Origin: Aquifex sp. | Lineage (GTDB): Bacteria > Aquificota > Aquificia > Aquificales > Aquificaceae | Direction: 5' to 3' | NCBI GenBank assembly: GCA_015487405.1 | Contig: WFPV01000135.1 | Span: forward strand, 1-11,373 | DNA: 11,373 bases | Shown: positions 1 through 7,417 of the stretch, piece after piece | Position numbering within the stretch: position 1 is the first letter of the stretch | How the letters are laid out: each line of letters starts with the position of its first letter | Notes under the pieces: model-generated | The model's database searches: none | What the model was told of the DNA's origin: nothing | What the model saw: only the letters and a program-made list of their open reading frames with translations | Program-made: the position numbers and the translations under genes

Positions 1-3000
1 CCACCTACTACGCCTCCATAAACGAGACAAAGAAGGCGGAAGAATGGGTAAAGAAGTTTAAGGATATATTCGGGGACGACCTATACATAGAGCTTCAGGC
101 TAACTCCCTTCCCGAGCAGGAGGTTGCAAACAGGAATCTCATAGAGATTGCGAAGAAGTATGACGTCAAACTCATAGCAACTCAGGACGCCCACTACCTC
201 AATCCCGAAGATAGATACGCCCATACCGTTCTGATGGCTCTCCAGATGAAGAAGACCATTCACGAGATTACGTCCGGTGGGTTTAAGTGCGGGAATGAGG
301 ACCTGCACTTTGCGAACGCCGAGTATATGTGGAAGAAGTTTGAGGGGAAGTTTGATGGCTGGGAAAAAGCTCTTTTGAACACCTTGGAGGTCGCAGAAAA
401 GACCGCGGACAGCTTTGAAGTCTTTGAGAACTCCTCCTACCTCCTCCCCTACTACGAGGTTCCCGAAGACAAGACCTTAGAAGAATACCTCAGAGAGCTC
501 GCCATAAAAGGTTTAAAGCAGAGGATAGCCACAGGACAGGCAAAGGACACGAAGGAATACTGGGATAGGCTGGAATACGAGCTTGAAGTCATTAACAAAA
601 TGGGGTTTGCGGGGTACTTCCTTATCGTTCAGGACTTTATAAACTGGGCGAAGAAGCAGGACATTCCGGTGGGACCCGGAAGGGGAAGCGCGGGAGGCTC
701 GCTCGTCGCCTACGCCATAGGTATAACTGACGTTGACCCCATAAAGCACGGACTCCTTTTTGAGAGATTCCTGAACCCCGAGCGTGTCTCCATGCCCGAC
801 ATTGACGTGGACTTCTGTCAGGACAACAGGGACAGAGTTATTGAGTATGTAAGAGAAAAATACGGAAGGGAAAACGTTGCTCAGATAATCACCTACAACG
901 TTATGAAGGCAAAGCAGACCTTAAGGGACGTTGCCCGTGCTATGGGACTTCCCTACTCCACCGCGGACAAGCTCGCAAAACTCATTCCCCAAGGGGACGT
1001 TCAGGGAACTTGGCTCTCCTTAGAAGAGATGTATAAGACTCCCGTTGAGGAGCTCCTTGAAAAATACGGAAGACACAGAACGGACATAGAGGACAACGTC
1101 CAGAAGTTCAGGAAGATGTGTGAAGAGAGCCCAGAGATTAAGAAGCTCGTTGAGACTGCTCTAAAGCTTGAGGGACTCACCAGGCACACCTCCCTACACG
1201 CCGCAGGCGTCGTTATAGCTCCAAAGCCCCTGCAGGAGCTCGTTCCCCTCTATTACGATAAGGACGGAGCGGTAGCTACACAGTACGACATGGTTCAGTT
1301 GGAGGAGCTCGGACTCCTCAAGATGGACTTTCTAGGACTGAAAACCCTCACAGAGCTAAAGCTCATGAAGGAGCTCGTAAAGGAGAGACACGGCGTAGAG
1401 ATAAACTTCCTTGAACTTCCCCTTGACGACGAAAAGGTCTACGAACTACTCCAGAGGGGAGACACCACCGGAGTCTTCCAGCTTGAGAGCCGTGGAATGA
1501 AGGAGCTCCTTAAAAAACTAAAGCCCGACAACTTTGACGATATTGTTGCAGTCTTGGCTCTTTACAGACCGGGACCCCTCAAGAGCGGACTGGTGGACAC
1601 CTACATAAAGAGAAAGCACGGTCAGGAACCGGTGGAGTACCCCTTCCCCGAGCTTGAGCCCGTTCTGAAAGAGACCTACGGTGTCATAGTCTACCAGGAG
1701 CAGGTTATGAAGATGTCCCAGATACTCGCAGGATTCACCCCCGGAGAGGCGGATACCCTCAGGAAGGCGATAGGAAAGAAGAAAGCTGACCTAATGGCTC
1801 AGATGAAGGACAAGTTCATCAAGGGAGCGGTGGAGAGGGGATACCCCGAGGACAAGATTAAGAAGCTCTGGGAGGACATAGAGAAATTCGCGTCTTACTC
1901 CTTCAACAAGTCTCACTCCGTAGCTTATGGATACATCTCCTACTGGACCGCCTACATGAAGGCACACTATCCCGCGGAGTTCTTCGCGGTGAAGCTAACC
2001 ACGGAAAAGAACGACAACAAGTTCCTGAATCTCATAAAAGACGCGAAACTCTGGGACTTTGAGATACTGCCTCCCGATATAAACAAGAGCGATGTGGGAT
2101 TCACCATTGAGGGGGACAGGAAGCTCCGCTTTGGACTTGCGAGAATAAAGGGAGTGGGAGAGGAGACCGCTCAAGTAATCGTAGAGGCGAGGAAGAAATA
2201 CAAGAAATTCAAAGGTCTTGCGGACTTTACTATGAAGGTCAAAAACAGGAAGATAAACAAAAAAGTTATAGAAGCCCTTATAAAGGCTGGGGCATTTGAC
2301 TTCACGGGAAGGACGAGAACGGAGATGCTCGCAAAGGTGGCAGGCTCCGAGAAGAACCTCGCCATGGTGGCACAGAACTCCCTCTTCGGTGGAACGACAA
2401 CCGCTCAAAAGACGAAAGAGGAAGAGGTAGACATCTTGAAGCTTGAAAAGGAGGTTCTCGGCTTTTACATCTCGGGACACCCCTTAGACAGGTATGAAAA
2501 GCTCCTGAAAGGCAAATACACCCCCATAGAGGAGCTTGAGGAATTACAGAGTGGTTCCGAGGTAACGGTCGCGGGAGTAATCACGGAGCTAAAGGTTAAG
2601 AAGACCAAGAACGGGGACTACATGGCGACCTTCAACTTCGTTGACAGAACGGGAGTTATTGAAACCGTAGTCTTCCCCGGAACTTACGAGGAGTCCAAAG
2701 AGCTCGTGGAAGAGGACAGAGTAGTAGTAATAAAAGGATTTGTAGAAGAGGACTTAGAGACCGAAACACAGAAACTTGTAGCTCAAGAAATATACACTCC
2801 GGAGGAGTTCACTAAAGAGAGTGTCAGGAGCGTCAGGGTGTTTATGAAGGAGAGTGAAGCAGTAAACGGAGTTGCTGAAAAACTAAAAGAGATAGTAGAA
2901 AGGTATGCGAACGAGGGGGGATACCAGCTGGTTCTCGTTATACTTACTGAGGACAAGATTGTGGAGGTTCAGGCTTCTCCTAAATACGCAATAGGAAATC

Positions 3001-3053
3001 TCTCAGAGTTCATAAAGGAGGTGGAAGAGCTCGGACTGAAGGTGAAGGTCTGA
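1..3053 (+). CDS. dnaE: DNA polymerase III subunit alpha (5'-truncated by window)
   Basis: Catalytic subunit of the bacterial replicative DNA polymerase III holoenzyme, in the cytoplasm at the fork. The reading frame is open from base 3 and shows 1016 codons before the TGA; family members have about 1150-1200 residues, so roughly 150 N-terminal residues lie outside. Counting from the first visible codon: the end of the PHP domain with TQDAHYL (D62, H64); palm motif PGRGSAGGS at 225-233; PDIDVDF at 265-271 with two of the three catalytic aspartates; KMDFLG with the third at 442; FNKSHS at 634-639. A helix-hairpin-helix region follows, then QNSLF at 791-795, which fits a beta-clamp binding motif, an OB fold at about 854-905 and a C-terminal domain. 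The PHP Asp/His pair is retained, as in thermophile DnaE, whereas E. coli DnaE has lost it. The ATG at 234 is internal, not the start. The stop lies 3 bases from that of the convergent helicase. No frameshift or intein is seen. Confidence 0.97.
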   Translation, partial: TYYASINETKKAEEWVKKFKDIFGDDLYIELQANSLPEQEVANRNLIEIAKKYDVKLIATQDAHYLNPEDRYAHTVLMALQMKKTIHEITSGGFKCGNEDLHFANAEYMWKKFEGKFDGWEKALLNTLEVAEKTADSFEVFENSSYLLPYYEVPEDKTLEEYLRELAIKGLKQRIATGQAKDTKEYWDRLEYELEVINKMGFAGYFLIVQDFINWAKKQDIPVGPGRGSAGGSLVAYAIGITDVDPIKHGLLFERFLNPERVSMPDIDVDFCQDNRDRVIEYVREKYGRENVAQIITYNVMKAKQTLRDVARAMGLPYSTADKLAKLIPQGDVQGTWLSLEEMYKTPVEELLEKYGRHRTDIEDNVQKFRKMCEESPEIKKLVETALKLEGLTRHTSLHAAGVVIAPKPLQELVPLYYDKDGAVATQYDMVQLEELGLLKMDFLGLKTLTELKLMKELVKERHGVEINFLELPLDDEKVYELLQRGDTTGVFQLESRGMKELLKKLKPDNFDDIVAVLALYRPGPLKSGLVDTYIKRKHGQEPVEYPFPELEPVLKETYGVIVYQEQVMKMSQILAGFTPGEADTLRKAIGKKKADLMAQMKDKFIKGAVERGYPEDKIKKLWEDIEKFASYSFNKSHSVAYGYISYWTAYMKAHYPAEFFAVKLTTEKNDNKFLNLIKDAKLWDFEILPPDINKSDVGFTIEGDRKLRFGLARIKGVGEETAQVIVEARKKYKKFKGLADFTMKVKNRKINKKVIEALIKAGAFDFTGRTRTEMLAKVAGSEKNLAMVAQNSLFGGTTTAQKTKEEEVDILKLEKEVLGFYISGHPLDRYEKLLKGKYTPIEELEELQSGSEVTVAGVITELKVKKTKNGDYMATFNFVDRTGVIETVVFPGTYEESKELVEEDRVVVIKGFVEEDLETETQKLVAQEIYTPEEFTKESVRSVRVFMKESEAVNGVAEKLKEIVERYANEGGYQLVLVILTEDKIVEVQASPKYAIGNLSEFIKEVEELGLKVKV
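186..194 (+). other. PHP-domain metal-ligand motif in DnaE
   Basis: The codons for Asp, Ala, His inside TQDAHYL give the D-x-H signature of a metal-binding PHP domain. In families that keep it (for example Thermus DnaE) the PHP domain binds metal ions and can act as a 3'-5' exonuclease; in E. coli it is degenerate. Only this last part of the PHP domain is visible, so the other ligands cannot be checked here. Confidence 0.6.
2373..2387 (+). other. Putative beta-clamp binding motif in DnaE (QNSLF)
   Basis: The pentapeptide QNSLF matches the bacterial sliding-clamp binding consensus (Q-x-S/D-L/M-F). It lies between the helix-hairpin-helix region and the OB fold, where E. coli DnaE carries its internal clamp-binding motif. 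The motif match and position are visible; clamp contact is inferred. Confidence 0.65.
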
Positions 3054-3056
3054 GCT

Positions 3057-5345
3057 TTAGAACTCCACCTCCTCGTGGCTCAGGATTTCCCTCAGGAGTT
3101 CCCTCTTTCCCATCCTTATAGCTCTCTCTCCCAGCAGGAACAAGCCGAAGGCTCTCAGGATTCTATCATCTACGAGAATTCCCTCCCTGTTTCCTTTCAG
3201 GACGTTTATAACCTTCCTCGCCTCCGTCTTGGCTCTCTGGATGTAAGACTCGTCGCGGAAACGCTCCCTTAACAGGATTTCCGTTAATTTTTCCTCAAGT
3301 CCTTCACCGAAGGTCCCTTGTAATAAAAGGAGTAAATCCTCCGTTGGGCTTCCCACCTTCGGAGGAGTGAGGTTCTCCTCGTAGAGGAGTCTCTTCAGAA
3401 GGTTTGCCCTCATGTGCCCTATTCCCTTCAGTCCTCCGAGGGAGGCGTAATCGGGAGTTATGCCGTATTTGATGCTGTGAGCAAGGTTTAAAATTTCCTC
3501 GTTCGTGAGCTCTAAATCCCCGAATTTCTTGATTTCTATTAAGTGTCTTATAAGGTGGAGAACGTCCGTCCCGAGGTAGGAAAACTCACCCGGAGGGTTC
3601 TGAATGTTTCTGTATTTAAAGGTGAGCCCCTCTACATAAAAGAGGAACTGCTCCGTGTTATCCTTCAAACACTCGTATCCGCAGGGGAGGAGTTTCTCCC
3701 TTATGTAAGCCAAATCCTCCTGAAAGGTTTCCCCCTTCTTTACGAAGTCAAACAGGCTGTCAAAACGCTTCGTAAATAGGAGAGGTCTCAGGTATATTAT
3801 CGGCTCAAGTCCGGTGTCCCTTCTCCTTAAAAACTCCTCGTAGTTCACGGGTGGCATGCCCGAGCGAACGCAAAAGAGAGCCTTATCCGAGAGCCTGCTT
3901 CCCTCTATGTAGCCGTGGTCCTTGAGCCAGTTAAATACCTCCTCCACCCTCTCCGAGTAGGCGAGCTCCCTCAAAGAGTAGGTTCTTTCCAAGAACTTCC
4001 TGAAGTTCTCACCCTCATACAGAAAGCCTATAAGGATAAACAAACTGAGGACGCGCAGGCGTTCGTTGGAAAGGAGAACCTCCTTGAGGTAAGGTTTGAA
4101 GGGTTCTCCGAGTTTCTTCGTAAGCTCCTTGTCCAAGTTTTCCTCTTTTACTCTGTAAGGGAGTATGTAGGAGTATCCCTTTTCCTTTATTCCGAGTCTT
4201 CCAGCCCTTCCCTCCATCTGGAGTATGTCAAGAAGTTCCGGAAAGAACTTCCACCTCCTTTGCTCCCTGTCAAAGAATGCCCTCACTCCAATTATCACGG
4301 TGTCCGCGGGTAGGTTCACCCCGTAGGCGAGCGTGGAGGTCGCAACTAAAACGGGTAGCTTTCCCTCCCTGAAAGCCTTCTCTATAGCTTCCCGTTCCTC
4401 CTTTGGAACGTCCGCGTTGTGGAAGGCTATCTCCGTAGTGTCCATCTCGTTCTTCTCAAAGGGTGTGGTCTCGTTCATTATCCCTATCTTCTCCTTGTTG
4501 GCAAGCTCAAGTAGGGTCCACCCCACGCTCTTTTTGTGAACGAAGAGGATAACCTGTTCGTCAGGTTTCTTTAAGGTATAAAGAGCTCCGAGTAGCTTGT
4601 TGGCGAACTTCTCGTCCTGGGTTGCATCCTTCGGAAGCTTCGTAAAGTCCTGAAACTTCTTGAGGGGAATGACCTTTCTCTCCAAGGGAACAGGTCTCCA
4701 GCGGGACTCTATGAAGAGCTTTGCGTTTATCCACTTTGCGAGCTCTAAAGCACCGGGAAGTGTAGCGGATAGTCCAAGGATGTCGTAATTCCTCTCTAAG
4801 AGAAAGGTGATTATCTCCTCAAGAACCCAGCCCCTGCTTCCCATAAGCTGGTGAATCTCGTCTATGACTACTCCCTCCGCCTCCTCTATCCAGGGGGCTC
4901 TGTTTCTGAGGGCCAAAGCCAGGCTCTCGTAAGTGGCGACTATAACCTCCGAGCGGGTGCTTTTAAAGAGCTCCAGAACCTCCCCCGTCCTTACCTCCAC
5001 CCTCGTCTTGAATAGCTCCCTCAATTCCTTCGCCTTCTCGTAAACTAAGGAGCGGGTGGGAGCGGTAAAAATCTTTTTGCCTTTCTTCTCCCTCAAAAAT
5101 AGGTAAGCTATAAGGCTCTTTCCCGCGGAGGTGGGAGCGCTAACGAGCGCGTTGCTCCCTGTGTAGGTCATCAAAAAAAGGCTCTGGATAGGATTTAGAA
5201 GCTCGTAAGGAATGTTCTCGTCAACCTCCTTAGCCCTCACGAGCTCTGCGCTCTTCGGTTTTCCGCTAACGGTTTTAAAAACTACCTTTCCCGATGGAGG
5301 GTTTAGCTTGAACTCCGAGCTTTCCAAAACTATATAGTGTTTCAT
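3057..5345 (-). CDS. Hel308/Ski2-like superfamily 2 DNA helicase
   Basis: Probable ATP-dependent 3'-5' helicase. Numbering from a TTG three codons upstream (5354), the core motifs are: NPIQ Q-motif-like 54-57; Walker A APTSAGKS 73-80; TAPTRSL (Ia) 97-103; DEIH Walker B 165-168; SATLP (III) 196-200; ATSTLAYGVNLPA (V) 338-350; QMEGRAGR (VI) 379-386. The form of motifs V and VI is typical of Ski2/Hel308 helicases. A region resembling a winged helix follows, then a helix-hairpin-helix (LKGIGHMRAN, about 642-651), as in the C-terminal domain of archaeal Hel308. About 100 further residues form an extra tail. Hel308 acts on stalled forks and recombination intermediates; that role here is inferred from family. 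The ATG at 5345 is preferred (762 aa); the TTG at 5354 directly follows an in-frame stop and has no Shine-Dalgarno, though the one before the ATG is also weak. It is convergent with dnaE and divergent from metF. A less specific Ski2-like RNA/DNA helicase is the main alternative. Confidence 0.85.
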   Translation of the reverse strand: MKHYIVLESSEFKLNPPSGKVVFKTVSGKPKSAELVRAKEVDENIPYELLNPIQSLFLMTYTGSNALVSAPTSAGKSLIAYLFLREKKGKKIFTAPTRSLVYEKAKELRELFKTRVEVRTGEVLELFKSTRSEVIVATYESLALALRNRAPWIEEAEGVVIDEIHQLMGSRGWVLEEIITFLLERNYDILGLSATLPGALELAKWINAKLFIESRWRPVPLERKVIPLKKFQDFTKLPKDATQDEKFANKLLGALYTLKKPDEQVILFVHKKSVGWTLLELANKEKIGIMNETTPFEKNEMDTTEIAFHNADVPKEEREAIEKAFREGKLPVLVATSTLAYGVNLPADTVIIGVRAFFDREQRRWKFFPELLDILQMEGRAGRLGIKEKGYSYILPYRVKEENLDKELTKKLGEPFKPYLKEVLLSNERLRVLSLFILIGFLYEGENFRKFLERTYSLRELAYSERVEEVFNWLKDHGYIEGSRLSDKALFCVRSGMPPVNYEEFLRRRDTGLEPIIYLRPLLFTKRFDSLFDFVKKGETFQEDLAYIREKLLPCGYECLKDNTEQFLFYVEGLTFKYRNIQNPPGEFSYLGTDVLHLIRHLIEIKKFGDLELTNEEILNLAHSIKYGITPDYASLGGLKGIGHMRANLLKRLLYEENLTPPKVGSPTEDLLLLLQGTFGEGLEEKLTEILLRERFRDESYIQRAKTEARKVINVLKGNREGILVDDRILRAFGLFLLGERAIRMGKRELLREILSHEEVEF

Positions 5346-5366
5346 TACTTTCAATTAAGTTAAGGG

Positions 5367-5379
5367 ACTGCCCCGCAGT
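5367..5379. repeat. Small perfect palindrome between helicase and metF
   Basis: Arms ACTGC and GCAGT (5 bases each) flank a CCC loop. On the plus strand it sits where the -35 region of the metF promoter would be. On the minus strand it falls in the presumed 5' leader of the helicase mRNA. It could be an operator or a short leader hairpin; five base pairs may also arise by chance. Confidence 0.35.
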
Positions 5380-5387
5380 AATCAAGA

Positions 5388-5393
5388 AATATA
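5388..5393 (-). promoter_or_regulatory. Possible -10 element for the helicase gene
   Basis: Read on the minus strand this is TATATT, overlapping the metF -10 on the other strand. Transcription from it would start near 5381 and give a leader of about 36 bases to the ATG at 5345. No convincing -35 is visible, so it is a weak call resting on position and AT-richness. Confidence 0.3.
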
Positions 5394-5397
5394 TAAT
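5392..5397 (+). promoter_or_regulatory. -10 promoter element of metF (TATAAT)
   Basis: A perfect sigma-70 type TATAAT ends 8 bases before the metF ATG. With the usual 6-8 base distance, transcription would start at about 5403-5405, right at the start codon. No -35 match and no TGn extension are seen. An in-frame TAA at 5394-5396 rules out an earlier metF start, so the mRNA would be leaderless or nearly so. Confidence 0.5.
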
Positions 5398-5405
5398 GGC
5401 TTTTA

Positions 5406-6305
5406 ATGAAGATAGGAGAGCTTCTAAAGAGGGATATCTTCAGCATCTCCTTTGAGTTCTTCCCTCCCAAGGACGAAAAGGGGGAAAGACAACTCTTTGA
5501 AACCATAAAGAAGTTAGAGAAATTAAAGCCCACCTTCGTTTCGGTTACCTACGGTGCGGGAGGCTCAACCAGAGACAGGACGAGAAACGTAGTAAAGAGG
5601 ATTCACGAGGAGACAGACTTAACCGTCATGGCTCACCTCACCTGCATAGCCCACACGAAGGAGGAGCTAATAGAAATCCTTCAGGATTATAAAAACATAG
5701 GAATAGAGAATATCTTAGCCCTAAGGGGGGACGTCCCGAGGGACAAACCCGACTGGAGACCTCCCGAAGGTGCATGCAAGTACGCCAAGGAACTCGTTTT
5801 ATTAATCAGGGAAAACTTCGGAGCCTACTTCTCCGTGGGAGTAGCCTCTTACCCGGAGGGTCATCCAGAGAGCCCAAACTTAGAGTGGGAAGTTAAGTAT
5901 TTCAAGGAGAAGGTGGAAGCGGGAGCGGACTTTTCCATAACCCAGATGTTCTTTGTGAACGACTACTACTACGAGTTTGTGGAGCTCTGCCAAAAGGCGG
6001 GAATAAACATCCCCATAATTCCCGGAATAATGCCCATAACCAACTTCAAACAAATAAAGAAGTTTGCGGCTCTCTGCGGAGCTACCATTCCCCAGAGCCT
6101 GATAGAGAAGATGGAGAAGGTAGAGGACAAGCCGGAAGAGATAAAAAAGATAGGAATAGAGTTTGCCATAAATCAGTGTTTAGACCTTATTGAGCACGGT
6201 GTTCCCGGTCTGCACTTTTACACCTTGAACAAGTCCGACGCCACACTGAGAATTTACGAAGCCATTAAGGATGCTCTTCCCCGTCCTTCTCTTCCAGCTT
6301 TATAG
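5406..6305 (+). CDS. metF: Methylenetetrahydrofolate reductase
   Basis: Cytoplasmic flavoenzyme that reduces 5,10-methylenetetrahydrofolate to 5-methyltetrahydrofolate, the methyl donor for methionine synthesis. The 299-residue protein matches the usual bacterial length (296 in E. coli) and should fold as a TIM barrel. SFEFFPP near the N-terminus carries the catalytic Glu (E17). VTYGAGGSTRDRT lies at 47-59, ALRGD (D109, the flavin-contacting Asp) at 105-109, SYPEGHPES at 148-156, and ITQMFF (Q180) at 178-183. The ATG is forced by an in-frame TAA four codons upstream. No Shine-Dalgarno precedes it, and a TATAAT ends 8 bases upstream, suggesting leaderless translation. The gene stands alone on its strand; its last 41 bases overlap a 56-codon gene on the opposite strand. 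Family assignment is secure; cofactor preference (NADH, ferredoxin or other) cannot be read from the sequence. Confidence 0.96.
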   Translation: MKIGELLKRDIFSISFEFFPPKDEKGERQLFETIKKLEKLKPTFVSVTYGAGGSTRDRTRNVVKRIHEETDLTVMAHLTCIAHTKEELIEILQDYKNIGIENILALRGDVPRDKPDWRPPEGACKYAKELVLLIRENFGAYFSVGVASYPEGHPESPNLEWEVKYFKEKVEAGADFSITQMFFVNDYYYEFVELCQKAGINIPIIPGIMPITNFKQIKKFAALCGATIPQSLIEKMEKVEDKPEEIKKIGIEFAINQCLDLIEHGVPGLHFYTLNKSDATLRIYEAIKDALPRPSLPAL

Positions 6306-6435
6306 TTATCTTTATCTCCTTCGGCTCCTCCTTCAGTTTTAAGCTCCTTAAAAATCCTAAAACTACGCCCTTCAGAGCTTCCCTCGGAAACTCCTTCAGG
6401 TAAACCTTCTTCCCATTCACTTCCAGCTCAACCAT
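6265..6435 (-). CDS. Small conserved-looking hypothetical protein (56 aa)
   Basis: An ATG-to-TAA frame of 57 codons fills the gap between the epimerase and metF. The protein begins MVELEVNGKKVYLKEF and ends EEKDGEEHP. The pattern suggests two beta strands (residues 2-14), an amphipathic helix (about 15-33) and a third strand (EIKITIKLEE), followed by a charged tail. There is no signal peptide or membrane segment. Codon use (AAG, GAG, GAA, AGG, ATA) and the Lys/Glu-rich composition match neighbouring genes. It starts 9 bases after the epimerase stop on the same strand, so it is probably the last gene of the flgD operon. Its 3' end runs 41 bases into the end of metF on the opposite strand. The ribosome-binding site is weak (AAAG). 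I do not recognise the family, and no function is claimed. Confidence 0.6.
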   Translation of the reverse strand: MVELEVNGKKVYLKEFPREALKGVVLGFLRSLKLKEEPKEIKITIKLEEKDGEEHP

Positions 6436-6444
6436 AACTTTATC

Positions 6445-7410
6445 TTAAACCTTCAGGTCCTTTACCCAGCTCCAGTTTTCCTTAAACCACTCAACAGTCC
6501 TTTTAACACCTTCCTCCAGGCTCGTCGTCGGTTTCCATCCGAGGAGTTTCTGAGCCTTGGTTATGTCCGCCCAGGTGTCCTTCATATCCGCTTTGTGGAA
6601 GTCCCTGTAATTTATCCTTACCTCTCTTCCGGTGTATCTTTCTATCAGCTCTATCAGCTCCTTTACCGCTCTCGGGTGGTTGTTTCCCACGTTGATAATC
6701 TCGTATCCTTCAAGGTCAATAGCCCTTACCGTGGCTTCTGCAACGTCGTCAACGTAGGTAAAGTCCCTCCTCTGTGAGCCGTCTCCGTAAAGGGTTATAG
6801 GTTTCCCTTTTAAGGTCTTGTAGATAAAGTTAAAGACAGCCATATCCGGTCTTCCCGCTGGTCCGTAAACTGTAAAGTATCTCAGGACAATAACGTCTAT
6901 CCCGTAGAGGTAATGGTAGGTGTATCCGAGCACTTCCGCAGCCTTCTTGCTCGCGGCATAGGGAGAAATCGGTTGATTTACAGGGAGTTCCTCCTTGAAA
7001 GGCATGGGCTGACCTGCATAGAGGGAGGAAGTAGAGGCGAGAATCATCTTCTTAACACCAAAATCCTTCATAAGCTCTAAAAGGTTTAAAGTTCCTTGAG
7101 TGTTCGTAGAGAAGTAAACGTGGGGATTTTCTATTGAATACCGGACTCCCGCCCTCGCAGCTTCGTTTACAATTAGCTCAAAGCGGTGCTTTTTAAAGAG
7201 CTCCCTCAAGGCGCTTACATCCTCAATATCAAGCTCGTAAAAGGTGAAATTGGGAAATCTTTTTAACTGCTCCGTTCTCCAAAGCTTGAGTTTAGGGTCG
7301 TAGTAATCGTTCAGGTTGTCAACACCTACGACCTTATAATCTTTCTCTAAAAGCTTTTCCGATACTTTCCATCCTATCAGACCGGCGGAGCCGGTAACTA
7401 AAACTCCCAT
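6445..7410 (-). CDS. Nucleotide-sugar epimerase, UDP-glucuronate 4-epimerase type
   Basis: Extended short-chain dehydrogenase/reductase, 321 residues, probably cytoplasmic. An N-terminal Rossmann fold begins VTGSAGLIG with the NAD-binding GxxGxxG at 7-13 and the ribose-binding Asp at D31. The catalytic Ser/Thr lies in ASTSSLYAG (125-133). YAASK provides Tyr151 and Lys155. VDNLNDYYD (30-38), AGVRYSIENPH (87-97) and GRPDM with RRDFTYVDDV are typical of UDP-glucuronate 4-epimerases (CapI-like), which make UDP-galacturonate for surface polysaccharides. Substrate is inferred from these motifs; UDP-glucose/galactose or GDP-mannose relatives are less likely. The ATG lies 7 bases after the fliL stop with no obvious Shine-Dalgarno, which suggests coupling to fliL translation. 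Its place at the end of a flagellar gene run hints at glycan supply for flagella or the cell surface, but could be accidental. Confidence 0.88.
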   Translation of the reverse strand: MGVLVTGSAGLIGWKVSEKLLEKDYKVVGVDNLNDYYDPKLKLWRTEQLKRFPNFTFYELDIEDVSALRELFKKHRFELIVNEAARAGVRYSIENPHVYFSTNTQGTLNLLELMKDFGVKKMILASTSSLYAGQPMPFKEELPVNQPISPYAASKKAAEVLGYTYHYLYGIDVIVLRYFTVYGPAGRPDMAVFNFIYKTLKGKPITLYGDGSQRRDFTYVDDVAEATVRAIDLEGYEIINVGNNHPRAVKELIELIERYTGREVRINYRDFHKADMKDTWADITKAQKLLGWKPTTSLEEGVKRTVEWFKENWSWVKDLKV

Positions 7411-7417
7411 AAAAAGG

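Noticed and set aside
234..236. ATG at 234 as the dnaE start
   Set aside because: The frame is open back to base 3 and encodes recognisable PHP-domain sequence, so the true start is outside the window.
1995..2480. 161-codon open frame antisense to dnaE
   Set aside because: It lies wholly inside a confident polymerase gene, with no recognisable domain; it is a shadow of biased codon use. The same applies to other antisense frames within dnaE.
3915..4313. 132-codon plus-strand frame opposite the helicase
   Set aside because: It covers helicase motifs V-VI on the other strand and shows no family resemblance of its own.
5352..5354. TTG as the helicase start codon
   Set aside because: It directly follows an in-frame TAA with no Shine-Dalgarno; the ATG three codons later is more plausible, although not proven.
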